From: Pseudomonas asiatica
GTDB lineage: Bacteria; Pseudomonadota; Gammaproteobacteria; Pseudomonadales; Pseudomonadaceae
Reading direction: 5' to 3'
NCBI RefSeq assembly: GCF_040214835.1
Contig: NZ_CP157874.1
Coordinates: forward strand, 3,414,001-3,478,000
DNA length: 64,000 nucleotides
Of the stretch, positions 7,988-15,745 are shown in pieces (position 1 is the first letter of the stretch; each line of letters begins with the position of its first letter). Both the position numbers and the translations under genes were made by a program. The notes under the pieces are model-generated. The model ran no database searches. It was not told the origin of the DNA and saw only the letters and a program-made list of their open reading frames with translations.

Positions 7988-9394
7988 TCAGTCATTGACA
8001 CTCACAACCCGCCCCGCCTTCTCGGCAGCCTTGCCCCGGGTCGCCAGGCAGTAATACAGCGGCACCGTCACCAGCAGGCCGAACAGCCACGACAGGTCAG
8101 CCCCTTCGACGATATTGGAATACGGCCCCACATACAGCGACGTATTGGCAAACGGCAACTGCACCAGGATGCCGCAGGCATAGGCAATGATCGCGTGGTG
8201 GTTGAAGCGGCCATAGATGCCGCCGTCGGCACTGAAGATCGAGGCGATGTCGTACTGGCCCTTCTTGATCAGGTAGAAGTCGATCAGGTTGATCGATGCC
8301 CACGGTACCAGCACCAGCAGCAATGCCAGGATCAGGCCGATGAACTGGCCGATGAAGTCCGCCGAGGCATTCAGCGCGACCAGGCCGCAGCCCACCAGAA
8401 TCACCGCAGCCAGCACCACCCGCACCTTGATGCTCGGCGTCCACTCGGCGATGAAGGTCTGGATCGCGGTCACGATCGACAGCACCGCGCCATACAGGTT
8501 GAGGGCGTTGTGGCTGATGATGTTGAGCAGGAACAGCACCATCAGGATCGGGCCCAGCCAGCCGGTGGCCTGCTTGACCGCGTCCATCGCATCGGTACCT
8601 TCCGGCACGCACAGCACCGCCACCGCACCAAAGCTGAAGCACAGGATGGTGCCCAGGGTAGCGCCGAAGTAGGTGGCCCAGAACGGCTTGGCAATGCCCA
8701 CTTCACGCGGCAGGTAGCGCGAGTAGTCGGAGGTATACGGCGAGAAGCTGATCTGCCAGATGGTGCCCAGCGACACGGTGGCGATGAAGCCCGACAGGTT
8801 GAACGCGCCACGGCTGAAGAAGTCGGCCGGCAGTTCCTGGGCGAACATCATGATGAAACCGGCCAGCAACGCCGACCCCATCACCCAGGTACCGATGCGG
8901 TTGAGGATGTGGATGAAGCGGTAACCGATCACGCCAATGGCGGTGGCACTCAGCGCACCGATCACGATCGCGCCCGGCATCGGCACGCTCGGGGTGATGC
9001 CGTGGATGGTCTTGCCCGCCAGGACGATGTTGGAAATGAAGAAGCCGACATAGATCAGCGCGGTGAAGAACACGATCAGCAAGGCGCCGTAGCGGCCGAA
9101 CTGGCCACGGCTCTGCACCATTTGCGGAATGCCCAGCTGCGGTCCCTGCGCAGAAGCAAGGGCAATGACCACGCCCCCGACCAGATGGCCCAGCACGATG
9201 GCGACCAGGCCCCACAACAGGTTCAGGTGGAACACCTGGACCACCATGGCGCCGGTGACGATGGGCAGTGGCGCGATGTTGGTACTGAACCAGAGGGTGA
9301 ACAGGTCGCGCGCCTTCCCGTGGCGCTCGGCAGGTGGAACGTAATCGACCGTGTGATTCTCGACAAACTGGTGTTGCGACGACGGTTGGGACAT
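7988..9394 (-). CDS. NCS1-family nucleobase/hydantoin-type permease
   Basis: The 468-residue membrane protein has about twelve hydrophobic segments. It has the N-terminal hallmark 'GKARDLFTLWFSTNIAPLPI' seen in NCS1 transporters for cytosine, purines, allantoin, hydantoin and similar rings. It is divergent from the flavin reductase that begins the plus-strand gene group, and the intervening region holds two copies of ATTAYGGTATWCCA. It is therefore the probable uptake system for the substrate of that gene group. A close paralogue lies at 21512-22924. Confidence 0.9.
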   Translation of the reverse strand: MSQPSSQHQFVENHTVDYVPPAERHGKARDLFTLWFSTNIAPLPIVTGAMVVQVFHLNLLWGLVAIVLGHLVGGVVIALASAQGPQLGIPQMVQSRGQFGRYGALLIVFFTALIYVGFFISNIVLAGKTIHGITPSVPMPGAIVIGALSATAIGVIGYRFIHILNRIGTWVMGSALLAGFIMMFAQELPADFFSRGAFNLSGFIATVSLGTIWQISFSPYTSDYSRYLPREVGIAKPFWATYFGATLGTILCFSFGAVAVLCVPEGTDAMDAVKQATGWLGPILMVLFLLNIISHNALNLYGAVLSIVTAIQTFIAEWTPSIKVRVVLAAVILVGCGLVALNASADFIGQFIGLILALLLVLVPWASINLIDFYLIKKGQYDIASIFSADGGIYGRFNHHAIIAYACGILVQLPFANTSLYVGPYSNIVEGADLSWLFGLLVTVPLYYCLATRGKAAEKAGRVVSVND

Positions 9395-9468
9395 AGGATT
9401 CAGCTCGAAAGGTCGTTTTTATCTTTGTAAGGAAACCGCATCTAGGCGGCCTCTCAGCTGCGGACCAT

Positions 9469-9482
9469 ATTATGGTATTCCA
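9469..9482. promoter_or_regulatory. Operator copy a, ATTATGGTATTCCA (candidate GntR site)
   Basis: This copy is 75 bp upstream of the permease start. It matches the boxes at 9641 and 11594 except for one base that breaks the GGTATACC palindrome. The TGGT-N2-(A/T)CCA form agrees with the FadR-type GntR consensus T-N-G-T...A-C-N-A. Confidence 0.6.
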
Positions 9483-9640
9483 AACTTTTGACAACACTGA
9501 TGCGTAGGAAAAAACGCCCACTGATCCGCTCGCGCAACCCCTGCGGCAAACCGCCTCACCGCTCAAAGCCACGGTATACGCGGGCTTGAGCCGTTCATCG
9601 CGCAATACCCTAGCTTGAAAATTCCGCTTGCAAAATAGGT

Positions 9641-9654
9641 ATTACGGTATACCA
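9641..9654. promoter_or_regulatory. Operator copy b, ATTACGGTATACCA (candidate GntR site)
   Basis: A perfect GGTATACC palindrome lies 58 bp upstream of the first flavin reductase. It shares GGTATACCATCAGACA with copy c at 11594, so identity extends past the palindrome. Confidence 0.7.
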
Positions 9655-9711
9655 TCAGACACATCAACGATAAAAACCGCGGACCACCGCAGCCCTATAG
9701 AGGTACACCAG

Positions 9712-10197
9712 ATGATCGACGCAACCGTCTACAAGCATGTCCTGGGCTCCTTCCCGTCCGGCGTTACCGTCATCACCACCCTGGACGACGATGGCTCGGT
9801 CGTCGGCCTGACCGCCAGCGCCTTCTCCTCCCTGTCGATGGACCCGCCGCTGGTGCTGTTCTGCCCCAACTACACCTCCGACTCCTACCCCGTGCTGATC
9901 AGGCAGAAGCGCTTCGCCATTCATCTGTTGTCCGGTGAACAGCAGGCCGAAGCCTATGCGTTCGCCAAGAAGGGCAAGGACAAGGCCAGTGGTATCGAGT
10001 GGTCCCTGAGCGAACTGGGCAACCCGATCCTGGCCGGTGCCACCGCGGTCATCGAATGCGAACTGTGGCGCGAATACGAAGGTGGCGACCACGCCATCAT
10101 GGTCGGCAAGGTGCACAACCTGATCGTCCCTGAAGAGGCGCCACGGCCGATGGTGTACTGCCGCGGCAAGATGGCCAGCCTGCCGGCCTTTGCCTGA
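9712..10197 (+). CDS. Flavin reductase family protein (first paralogue)
   Basis: This 161-residue protein has the flavin reductase fold signature 'GSFPSGVTVITT' and 'TASAFSSLSMDPPLVLFC', which binds FMN/FAD. Such proteins supply reduced flavin to two-component monooxygenases; the LLM monooxygenase gene follows 75 bp downstream. ATG 9712 is used because AGAGG precedes it and it aligns exactly with the start of the second paralogue at 14638. By eye the two are about 70% identical without gaps. Confidence 0.9.
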   Translation: MIDATVYKHVLGSFPSGVTVITTLDDDGSVVGLTASAFSSLSMDPPLVLFCPNYTSDSYPVLIRQKRFAIHLLSGEQQAEAYAFAKKGKDKASGIEWSLSELGNPILAGATAVIECELWREYEGGDHAIMVGKVHNLIVPEEAPRPMVYCRGKMASLPAFA

Positions 10198-10272
10198 AGC
10201 CTATTCTGAATCGAGACCGCTGGTGCCAACCCTGCCAGGCGCCAGCCCCTTTCAAGCGTTGAGGAAAGCCCC

Positions 10273-11313
10273 ATGAAATTTTCGTTGTTCGTGCACATGG
10301 AACGTTGGGATGAACAGGTCAGCCACCGCCAGCTGTTCGAAGACCTGACCGAACTGACCCTGATGGCCGAGAACGGCGGTTTCAGCACCGTGTGGATCGG
10401 CGAACACCACGCCATGGAATACACCATTTCGCCAAGCCCGATGCCGCTGCTGGCCTACCTGGCTGCGCGCACCGACAAGATCCGCCTGGGCGCCGGCACC
10501 ATCATCGCGCCGTTCTGGAACCCGATCCGCGTGGCGGGCGAATGCGCCCTGCTCGACGTGATCAGCAATGGCCGCATGGAAGTGGGCCTGGCGCGTGGCG
10601 CCTACCAGTTCGAATTCGACCGCATGGCAGGCGGCATGCCGGCTACCGACGGCGGCAAGGCCCTGCGCGAAATGGTGCCGGTGGTGCGCAAGCTGTGGGA
10701 AGGCGACTACGCCCATGACGGCGAAGTCTACAAGTTCCCCACATCTACCAGCGTGCCGAAGCCGTTCAACGCCACCCCACCGATGTGGATCGCCGCTCGC
10801 GACCCGGACTCGCACAACTTCGCCGTGGCCAATGGCTGCAACGTCATGGTCACCCCGCTGATGAAGGGTGACGAGGAAGTGCTGGACCTGAAGAACAAGT
10901 TCCAGGCTGCCCTGGACAACAACCCAGGCGTGCCGCGCCCACAACTGATGGTGCTGCGCCACACCCACGTGCACAGCCCGGCCGAGCCGGAAGGCTGGAA
11001 AGTCGGCGCCCAGGCCATCTCGCGCTTCTACCGCACCTTCGATGCCTGGTTCGGCAACAAGACCACCCCGGTCAACGGCTTCCTCGAGCCGAGCCCGGAA
11101 TCGAAGTTCGCCGAAGTGCCGGCGTTCGAGCTGGAGAACATCCGCAAGAACACCATGATCGGCACGCCGGAAGAGGTCATCGCGCGTATCAAGTACTACC
11201 AGGAACTTGGCGTCGACGAGTTCAGCTTCTGGTGCGACAACAGCCTGCCCCACGCCGAGAAGAAGAAATCGCTGGAGCTGTTCATCAAGGAAGTGGTGCC
11301 GGCGTTCGCCTGA
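10273..11313 (+). CDS. LLM-class flavin-dependent monooxygenase
   Basis: The 346-residue protein is a bacterial-luciferase-like TIM-barrel monooxygenase. It begins 'MKFSLFVHMERWDEQVS' and has 'TVWIGEHH', 'LGAGTIIAPFWNPIRVAGE' and a C-terminal 'GTPEEVIARIKYYQELGVDE' segment. The family uses FMNH2 from a partner reductase to oxygenate substrates such as pyrimidines (RutA), pyridine or sulfonates. AGGAAAG precedes the start. With the flavin reductases it should form the oxygenating step of this gene group. The substrate is unknown. Confidence 0.88.
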   Translation: MKFSLFVHMERWDEQVSHRQLFEDLTELTLMAENGGFSTVWIGEHHAMEYTISPSPMPLLAYLAARTDKIRLGAGTIIAPFWNPIRVAGECALLDVISNGRMEVGLARGAYQFEFDRMAGGMPATDGGKALREMVPVVRKLWEGDYAHDGEVYKFPTSTSVPKPFNATPPMWIAARDPDSHNFAVANGCNVMVTPLMKGDEEVLDLKNKFQAALDNNPGVPRPQLMVLRHTHVHSPAEPEGWKVGAQAISRFYRTFDAWFGNKTTPVNGFLEPSPESKFAEVPAFELENIRKNTMIGTPEEVIARIKYYQELGVDEFSFWCDNSLPHAEKKKSLELFIKEVVPAFA

Positions 11314-11343
11314 TTTCCCATTACCTGAAACATTGCGGGACGC

Positions 11344-11389
11344 GCCCGCTCCCGTGGGCCCCGTGGCCCGCGTGAGCGGGCTTTTTTTT
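11344..11389 (+). terminator. Rho-independent terminator after the LLM monooxygenase
   Basis: The stem GCCCGCTC (11344-11351) / GAGCGGGC (11374-11381) encloses a GC-rich loop that can pair internally. It is followed by eight T residues (11382-11389). Confidence 0.85.
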
Positions 11390-11406
11390 GGGGATTGATC
11401 CGTTGC

Positions 11407-11514
11407 CTGTACCGGCCTCTTCGCGGGTAAACCCGCTCCCACAGGTATGGCGCAGACCATGAACCCTGTGGGGTACCTGTGGGAGCGGGTTCACCCGCGA
11501 AGAGGCCGGTACAG
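11407..11514. repeat. Inverted REP pair
   Basis: Inverted 'gtaccggcctcttcgcgggt' / 'acccgcgaagaggccggtac' REPs occupy most of the 334-bp gap between the LLM monooxygenase and DUF1185 genes. Confidence 0.92.
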
Positions 11515-11593
11515 AACGCCACAAAAACCCCGATACACAGCGCCTTTCGTCCCCTCGCAAGAGAAATTTCCAGCCACCTCTTGCACAACAAAT

Positions 11594-11607
11594 ATTATGG
11601 TATACCA
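11594..11607. promoter_or_regulatory. Operator copy c, ATTATGGTATACCA (candidate GntR site)
   Basis: The 12-bp perfect palindrome ATGGTATACCAT (11597-11608) lies 40 bp upstream of the DUF1185 gene. It indicates that this gene and those after it form a second transcript under the same control as the permease and first reductase. Confidence 0.7.
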
Positions 11608-11647
11608 TCAGACAACAAGAGCTGATAACCCTCACCAGGAGCCACCC

Positions 11648-12244
11648 ATGAGTTTCGAAATCCGCAAGATCGTCACCTACTCCGAAGAGACCCGCATCGA
11701 AGGCGGCAAGGCCACCGACAAGCCGGTGACCATGGTCGGCCTGGCCGTCGTGATCAAAAACCCATGGGCCGGTCGCGGTTTCGTTGAAGATCTGAAGCCG
11801 GAAATCCGTGCCAACTGCTCGGACCTGGGTGCCCTGATGGTCGAGCGCCTGACTGCAGCCATCGGCGGCGCCGACAAGATCGAAGCCTACGGCAAGGCCG
11901 CAGTCGTCGGTGCCGACGGCGAAATCGAACACGCCTCGGCGGTGATCCACACCCTGCGCTTCGGCAACCACTACCGCGAAGCGGTACAGGCCAAGAGCTA
12001 CCTGAGCTTCACCAACAAGCGCGGCGGCCCGGGCACCTCGATCCAGATCCCGATGATGCAGAAGGACGACGAAGGCCTGCGCTCGCACTACATCACCCTG
12101 GAAATGCAGATCGAAGATGCCCCGCGCGCCGATGAAATCGTCGTGGTCCTGGGCGCCTCCGACGGCGGCCGCCTGCACCCGCGCATCGGCAACCGCTACA
12201 TCGACCTGGAAGAACTGGCTGCCGAAAAAGCCAACGCTCAATAA
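11648..12244 (+). CDS. DUF1185 'amino acid synthesis' family protein
   Basis: The 198-residue protein begins 'MSFEIRKIVTYSEETRIEGG' and ends 'HPRIGNRYIDLEELAAEKA', which I recognise as the DUF1185 family (PF06684). Structural work on that family reported a chorismate-mutase-like fold; the biochemical role is, to my knowledge, unsettled. AGGAG precedes ATG 11648. It heads the transcript carrying the hydrolase and aldehyde dehydrogenase, so it may act between ring oxidation and aldehyde oxidation. That placement is inference. Confidence 0.8.
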   Translation: MSFEIRKIVTYSEETRIEGGKATDKPVTMVGLAVVIKNPWAGRGFVEDLKPEIRANCSDLGALMVERLTAAIGGADKIEAYGKAAVVGADGEIEHASAVIHTLRFGNHYREAVQAKSYLSFTNKRGGPGTSIQIPMMQKDDEGLRSHYITLEMQIEDAPRADEIVVVLGASDGGRLHPRIGNRYIDLEELAAEKANAQ

Positions 12245-12312
12245 CAACAACCAAGACGGGCCGGGGCGTGGCGTGCTTACCCGCCGCGCCCGACCTTCAA
12301 GGAGCGCCCTCC

Positions 12313-13146
12313 ATGATTCAGCCTGTCGCTGAACGCACACCCGCCGGCACCAGCTACCTGTCCGTCGGCCAGGGCCAACCCGTGGTACTGATTCACGGCG
12401 TGGGCCTGAACAAGGAAATGTGGGGCGGTCAGTTCGTTGGCCTGGCCAACGACTACCGCGTCATCGCCTACGACATGCTCGGCCACGGCCAGAGCGCACT
12501 GCCAGCCGCGGACATCGGCCTGGAAGGCTATGCCGCCCAGCTCGCCGAACTGCTCGACCACCTGCAGATCGCGCAAGCCACCGTGATCGGCTTCTCCATG
12601 GGCGGCCTGGTCGCCCGGGCGTTCGCCCTCGGCTACCCGCAGCGCCTGGCCGCACTGGTAGTGCTCAACAGTGTGTTCAACCGCACCCCCGAGCAGAGTG
12701 CCGGCGTTATCGCCCGCGCCGCCCAGGCTGCGCAGCTGGGCCCCGACGCCAACGTCGACGCCGCGCTCGACCGCTGGTTCAGCCGTGAATACAAGGCTGC
12801 CAACCCGGCGCAGGTCGCCGCCATTCGCCAGGTGCTGGCGAGCAACGACCCGCAGGGCTACCACACCACTTATTCGCTGTTCGCCACCCAGGACATGTAC
12901 CGCGCCGCCGACCTGGCCAGTATCCAGGTGCCGACGCTGATCGCCACCGGCGAACTCGACTCGGGCTCCACCCCGGCCATGACCCGCCAGCTTGCCGCCA
13001 GCATTCCTGGCGCGCACAGCGTGGTCCTCGCCGAGCAACGGCATATGATGCCGGTGGAAGCACCGCGTGAAGTCAACAAGATGCTGCTGGACTTCCTCGC
13101 GCAAGCCCGCACCCTCACCGAATCCGCCAAGGGGATTGTTGCATGA
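12313..13146 (+). CDS. Alpha/beta-fold hydrolase
   Basis: This 277-residue hydrolase has the oxyanion segment 'LIHGVGLNKEMW', the nucleophile elbow G-F-S-M-G-G (Ser95), a probable acid Asp216 ('ATGELDSGS') and His244 ('EQRHMMPVE'). RutD-type amide or carbamate hydrolases and 3-oxoadipate lactonases have this organisation. GGAG precedes ATG 12313. The stop overlaps the aldehyde dehydrogenase start by four bases, so the two are coupled. It probably hydrolyses a ring-opened intermediate. Confidence 0.88.
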   Translation: MIQPVAERTPAGTSYLSVGQGQPVVLIHGVGLNKEMWGGQFVGLANDYRVIAYDMLGHGQSALPAADIGLEGYAAQLAELLDHLQIAQATVIGFSMGGLVARAFALGYPQRLAALVVLNSVFNRTPEQSAGVIARAAQAAQLGPDANVDAALDRWFSREYKAANPAQVAAIRQVLASNDPQGYHTTYSLFATQDMYRAADLASIQVPTLIATGELDSGSTPAMTRQLAASIPGAHSVVLAEQRHMMPVEAPREVNKMLLDFLAQARTLTESAKGIVA

Positions 13147-14624
13147 CCCTCGTTCGTTTCCAGATGTGCATCGACGGCCAATGGCGCGATGCCCAGAGCG
13201 GCAAGACCTTCGACAGCCTCAACCCGGCCACCGCCCAGGCCTGGGCGCAACTGCCCGACGCCGACGAGGCCGATGTGGAGCTGGCCGTGCAGGCCGCCCA
13301 GCGTGCCTTCGACAGCAAGGAGTGGCGCAGCATCACCGCCACCGCGCGCGGCAAGCTGCTGCGTCGCCTGGGTGACCTGATTGCCGAAAACAAGGAACAC
13401 CTGGCCCAGCTGGAAAGCCGTGACAACGGCAAGCTGATCCGCGAAACCCGCGGCCAGGTCGGCTATCTGCCGGAGTTCTTCCACTACACCGCAGGCCTTG
13501 CCGACAAGCTTGAAGGCGGCACCCTGCCGCTGGACAAGCCCGACCTGTTCGCCTACACCGTGCACGAGCCGATCGGCGTGGTGGCCGGGATCATCCCGTG
13601 GAACAGCCCGCTGTACCTCACCGCAATCAAGCTGGCCCCGGCCCTGGCCGCCGGCAACACCATCGTGCTCAAGCCGTCCGAGCACGCCTCGGCGACCATC
13701 CTCGAGCTGGCCCGCCTGGCCCTCGAGGCCGGCTTCCCGGCCGGTGTGGTCAACGTGGTCACCGGCTACGGCCCCAGCACCGGCGCGGCGCTGACCCGCC
13801 ACCCGCTGGTGCGCAAGATAGCCTTCACCGGCGGCGCCGCCACCGCCCGCCACGTGGTGCGCAGCAGCGCCGAGAACTTCGCCAAGCTGTCGCTGGAGCT
13901 GGGCGGCAAGTCGCCGAACATCATCTTCGCCGATGCCGACCTGGACAGCGCCATCAACGGCGCCGTGGCCGGCATCTATGCCGCCTCCGGGCAAAGCTGC
14001 GTGGCCGGCTCGCGCCTGCTGGTGCAAGACGAGATCTTCGACGAGTTCGTCGAACGCCTGATCGCTCGCGCCAAGCGCATTCGCATCGGCAACCCGCAGG
14101 ACGATGCCAGCGAAATGGGCCCCATGGCCACCGCGCAACAGCTGGCCGTGGTCGAAGGCCTGGTGGCCGCTGCCAAGGCCGAAGGTGCCAAGCTGCACAT
14201 GGGCGGCAAGCGTGCCGAGGTCGAGGGTGACGGCTGGTTCTACGAGCCGACCCTGTTCGAGTGCGACAGCAACTCGATGACCATCATGCAGGAAGAGGTG
14301 TTCGGCCCGGTTGCCGCGGTAATCCGCTTCAAGACCGAGGAAGAGGCCCTGGCCATCGCCAACGACTCGCAGTTCGGCCTGGCCGCCGGCATCTGGACCC
14401 GCGACCTGGGCCGTGCCCACCGCCTGGCCCGCGACGTGCGTTCGGGGATCATATGGGTCAACACCTACCGTGCCGTGTCGGCCATGGCGCCGATCGGCGG
14501 GTTCAAGAACAGCGGCTACGGCCGTGAGAGCGGCATCGATTCGGTGCTGGCCTATACCGAGCTGAAGACGGTGTGGATCAACCTGTCCACCGCGCCGATG
14601 CCCGACCCGTTTGTGATGCGCTAA
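13143..14624 (+). CDS. NAD(P)-dependent aldehyde dehydrogenase
   Basis: The 493-residue enzyme carries the whole ALDH catalytic set: Asn154 in 'IPWNSPLYL', Lys177 in 'LKPSE', Glu252 in 'LELGGKSPN' and nucleophile Cys286 in 'ASGQSCVAGSR'. It oxidises an aldehyde to a carboxylic acid, presumably the semialdehyde formed by the upstream monooxygenase and hydrolase. It starts within the stop of the hydrolase gene (ATGA) and is followed after 13 bp by the second flavin reductase. Confidence 0.93.
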   Translation: MTLVRFQMCIDGQWRDAQSGKTFDSLNPATAQAWAQLPDADEADVELAVQAAQRAFDSKEWRSITATARGKLLRRLGDLIAENKEHLAQLESRDNGKLIRETRGQVGYLPEFFHYTAGLADKLEGGTLPLDKPDLFAYTVHEPIGVVAGIIPWNSPLYLTAIKLAPALAAGNTIVLKPSEHASATILELARLALEAGFPAGVVNVVTGYGPSTGAALTRHPLVRKIAFTGGAATARHVVRSSAENFAKLSLELGGKSPNIIFADADLDSAINGAVAGIYAASGQSCVAGSRLLVQDEIFDEFVERLIARAKRIRIGNPQDDASEMGPMATAQQLAVVEGLVAAAKAEGAKLHMGGKRAEVEGDGWFYEPTLFECDSNSMTIMQEEVFGPVAAVIRFKTEEEALAIANDSQFGLAAGIWTRDLGRAHRLARDVRSGIIWVNTYRAVSAMAPIGGFKNSGYGRESGIDSVLAYTELKTVWINLSTAPMPDPFVMR

Positions 14625-14637
14625 GAGGTAGCACAAG

Positions 14638-15123
14638 ATGATCGAACCAGGCATCTACAAAGACGTGATGGGCTCCTTCCCGTCCGGCGTCACGGTGGTC
14701 ACCACCCTCGACGCCGACGGTGGCATCGTCGGCATCACCGCCAGCGCGTTCAGCGCGCTGTCGATCGACCCGGCGCTGGTGCTGTTCTGCCCCAACTACG
14801 CATCCGACACCTACCCCATCCTGCGTGACAGCAAGCAGTTCGCGATTCACCTGCTGTCCGCCGACCAGACCGCCGAGGCCTATGCCTTCGCCGGCAAGGG
14901 CAAGGACAAGGCCAAAGGCATCGACTGGCACCTGAGCGAGCTGGGCAACCCGCTGCTGGCCAAGGCCACGGCGATCATCGAGTGCGAACTGTGGCGCGAG
15001 TACGACGGCGGTGACCACGCGATCATCGTCGGCGCGGTGAAGAACCTGGTGCTGCCGGCCGAGCCGGTGACCCCGATGGTCTACCACAAGGGCAAGCTGG
15101 GCGCCCTGCCGCCCTTGGGTTGA
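14638..15123 (+). CDS. Flavin reductase family protein (second paralogue)
   Basis: The 161-residue paralogue of the protein at 9712 has the same length and an ungapped match of about 70% by eye, with the same 'GSFPSGVTVVTT' and 'TASAFSALSIDPALVLFC' motifs. It sits 13 bp after the aldehyde dehydrogenase with an AAGAGG ribosome site. Two reductases for one visible monooxygenase is unusual. The second may serve another oxygenase or have diverged to a different flavin-binding role. Confidence 0.9.
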   Translation: MIEPGIYKDVMGSFPSGVTVVTTLDADGGIVGITASAFSALSIDPALVLFCPNYASDTYPILRDSKQFAIHLLSADQTAEAYAFAGKGKDKAKGIDWHLSELGNPLLAKATAIIECELWREYDGGDHAIIVGAVKNLVLPAEPVTPMVYHKGKLGALPPLG

Positions 15124-15132
15124 TAGACCGCG

Positions 15133-15231
15133 TTGGCTTCTTCGCGGGCTCGCCCGCTCCCACAGGTACAGCGCAGGTTTCAGCACCTGTGCAATCCCTG
15201 TGGGAGCGGGCAAGCCCGCGAAGAAGCCAAC
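15133..15231. repeat. Inverted REP pair
   Basis: Inverted 'ttggcttcttcgcgggc' / 'gcccgcgaagaagccaa' REPs separate the second flavin reductase from the PcaC-like gene. Confidence 0.92.
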
Positions 15232-15265
15232 ACCGATGACTCTGTTTTGATCCGGAGTACTGCAC

Positions 15266-15655
15266 ATGAGCAATGAAAAGTACGAAAAAGGCCTGCAGAT
15301 CCGCACCCAGGTGCTGGGCGAGGACTACGTCAACCGCTCGATCCAGAACGCCGACGACTTCACCAAGCCGTTGCAGGAGCTGGTCACCGAATACTGCTGG
15401 GGCCACGTCTGGGGCCGCGAAGGCTTGTCGCTCAAAGAGCGCAGCATGATAAACTTGGCCATGATTTCCGCGCTCAACCGGCCCCACGAGCTCAAGCTGC
15501 ACATTCGCGGCGCCTTGCGTAATGGCCTGAGCCGTGAACAGATTCGCGAGATCCTGCTCCAGGTCGGCATTTATTGCGGCGTGCCCGCGGCGGTGGACAG
15601 TTTCCGCCTGGCCCGCGAAGCGTTCGCTGAAGCCGATGCGGAGTCAACCCGTTAA
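15266..15655 (+). CDS. Carboxymuconolactone decarboxylase family protein (PcaC-like)
   Basis: The 129-residue protein is a compact all-helical CMD with the PcaC pattern: 'YCWGHVWGREGLSLKERSM', 'NRPHELKLHIRGALRNGLS' and the C-terminal single cysteine in 'QVGIYCGVPAAVDSF'. PcaC decarboxylates 4-carboxymuconolactone, but no other protocatechuate gene lies here. It is therefore more likely a lineage-specific decarboxylase or isomerase of this gene group. CCGGAG precedes the start. Confidence 0.85.
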   Translation: MSNEKYEKGLQIRTQVLGEDYVNRSIQNADDFTKPLQELVTEYCWGHVWGREGLSLKERSMINLAMISALNRPHELKLHIRGALRNGLSREQIREILLQVGIYCGVPAAVDSFRLAREAFAEADAESTR

Positions 15656-15745
15656 CACCGGGCTGTTCGAACCCACGCAAGGAGCACCCAAGGTTCGTGG
15701 TGCTGTTGCGGTTGCGGCCGGGCAGCCTCTTTAAGAGCGCACTTG

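Noticed and set aside
8195..9430. A 411-codon plus-strand frame opposite the NCS1 permease
   Set aside because: The composition is His/Arg/Asp-rich without structure; the minus-strand permease explains the sequence.
9628..9711. N-terminal extension of the first flavin reductase to 9628
   Set aside because: It would translate through operator copy b and has no counterpart in the paralogue, which starts exactly at the position equivalent to 9712.
15266..15655. Assigning the CMD protein as PcaC of the protocatechuate pathway
   Set aside because: No pca genes adjoin it and it sits between a flavin reductase and a GntR gene of a different pathway; the family name alone does not give the substrate.
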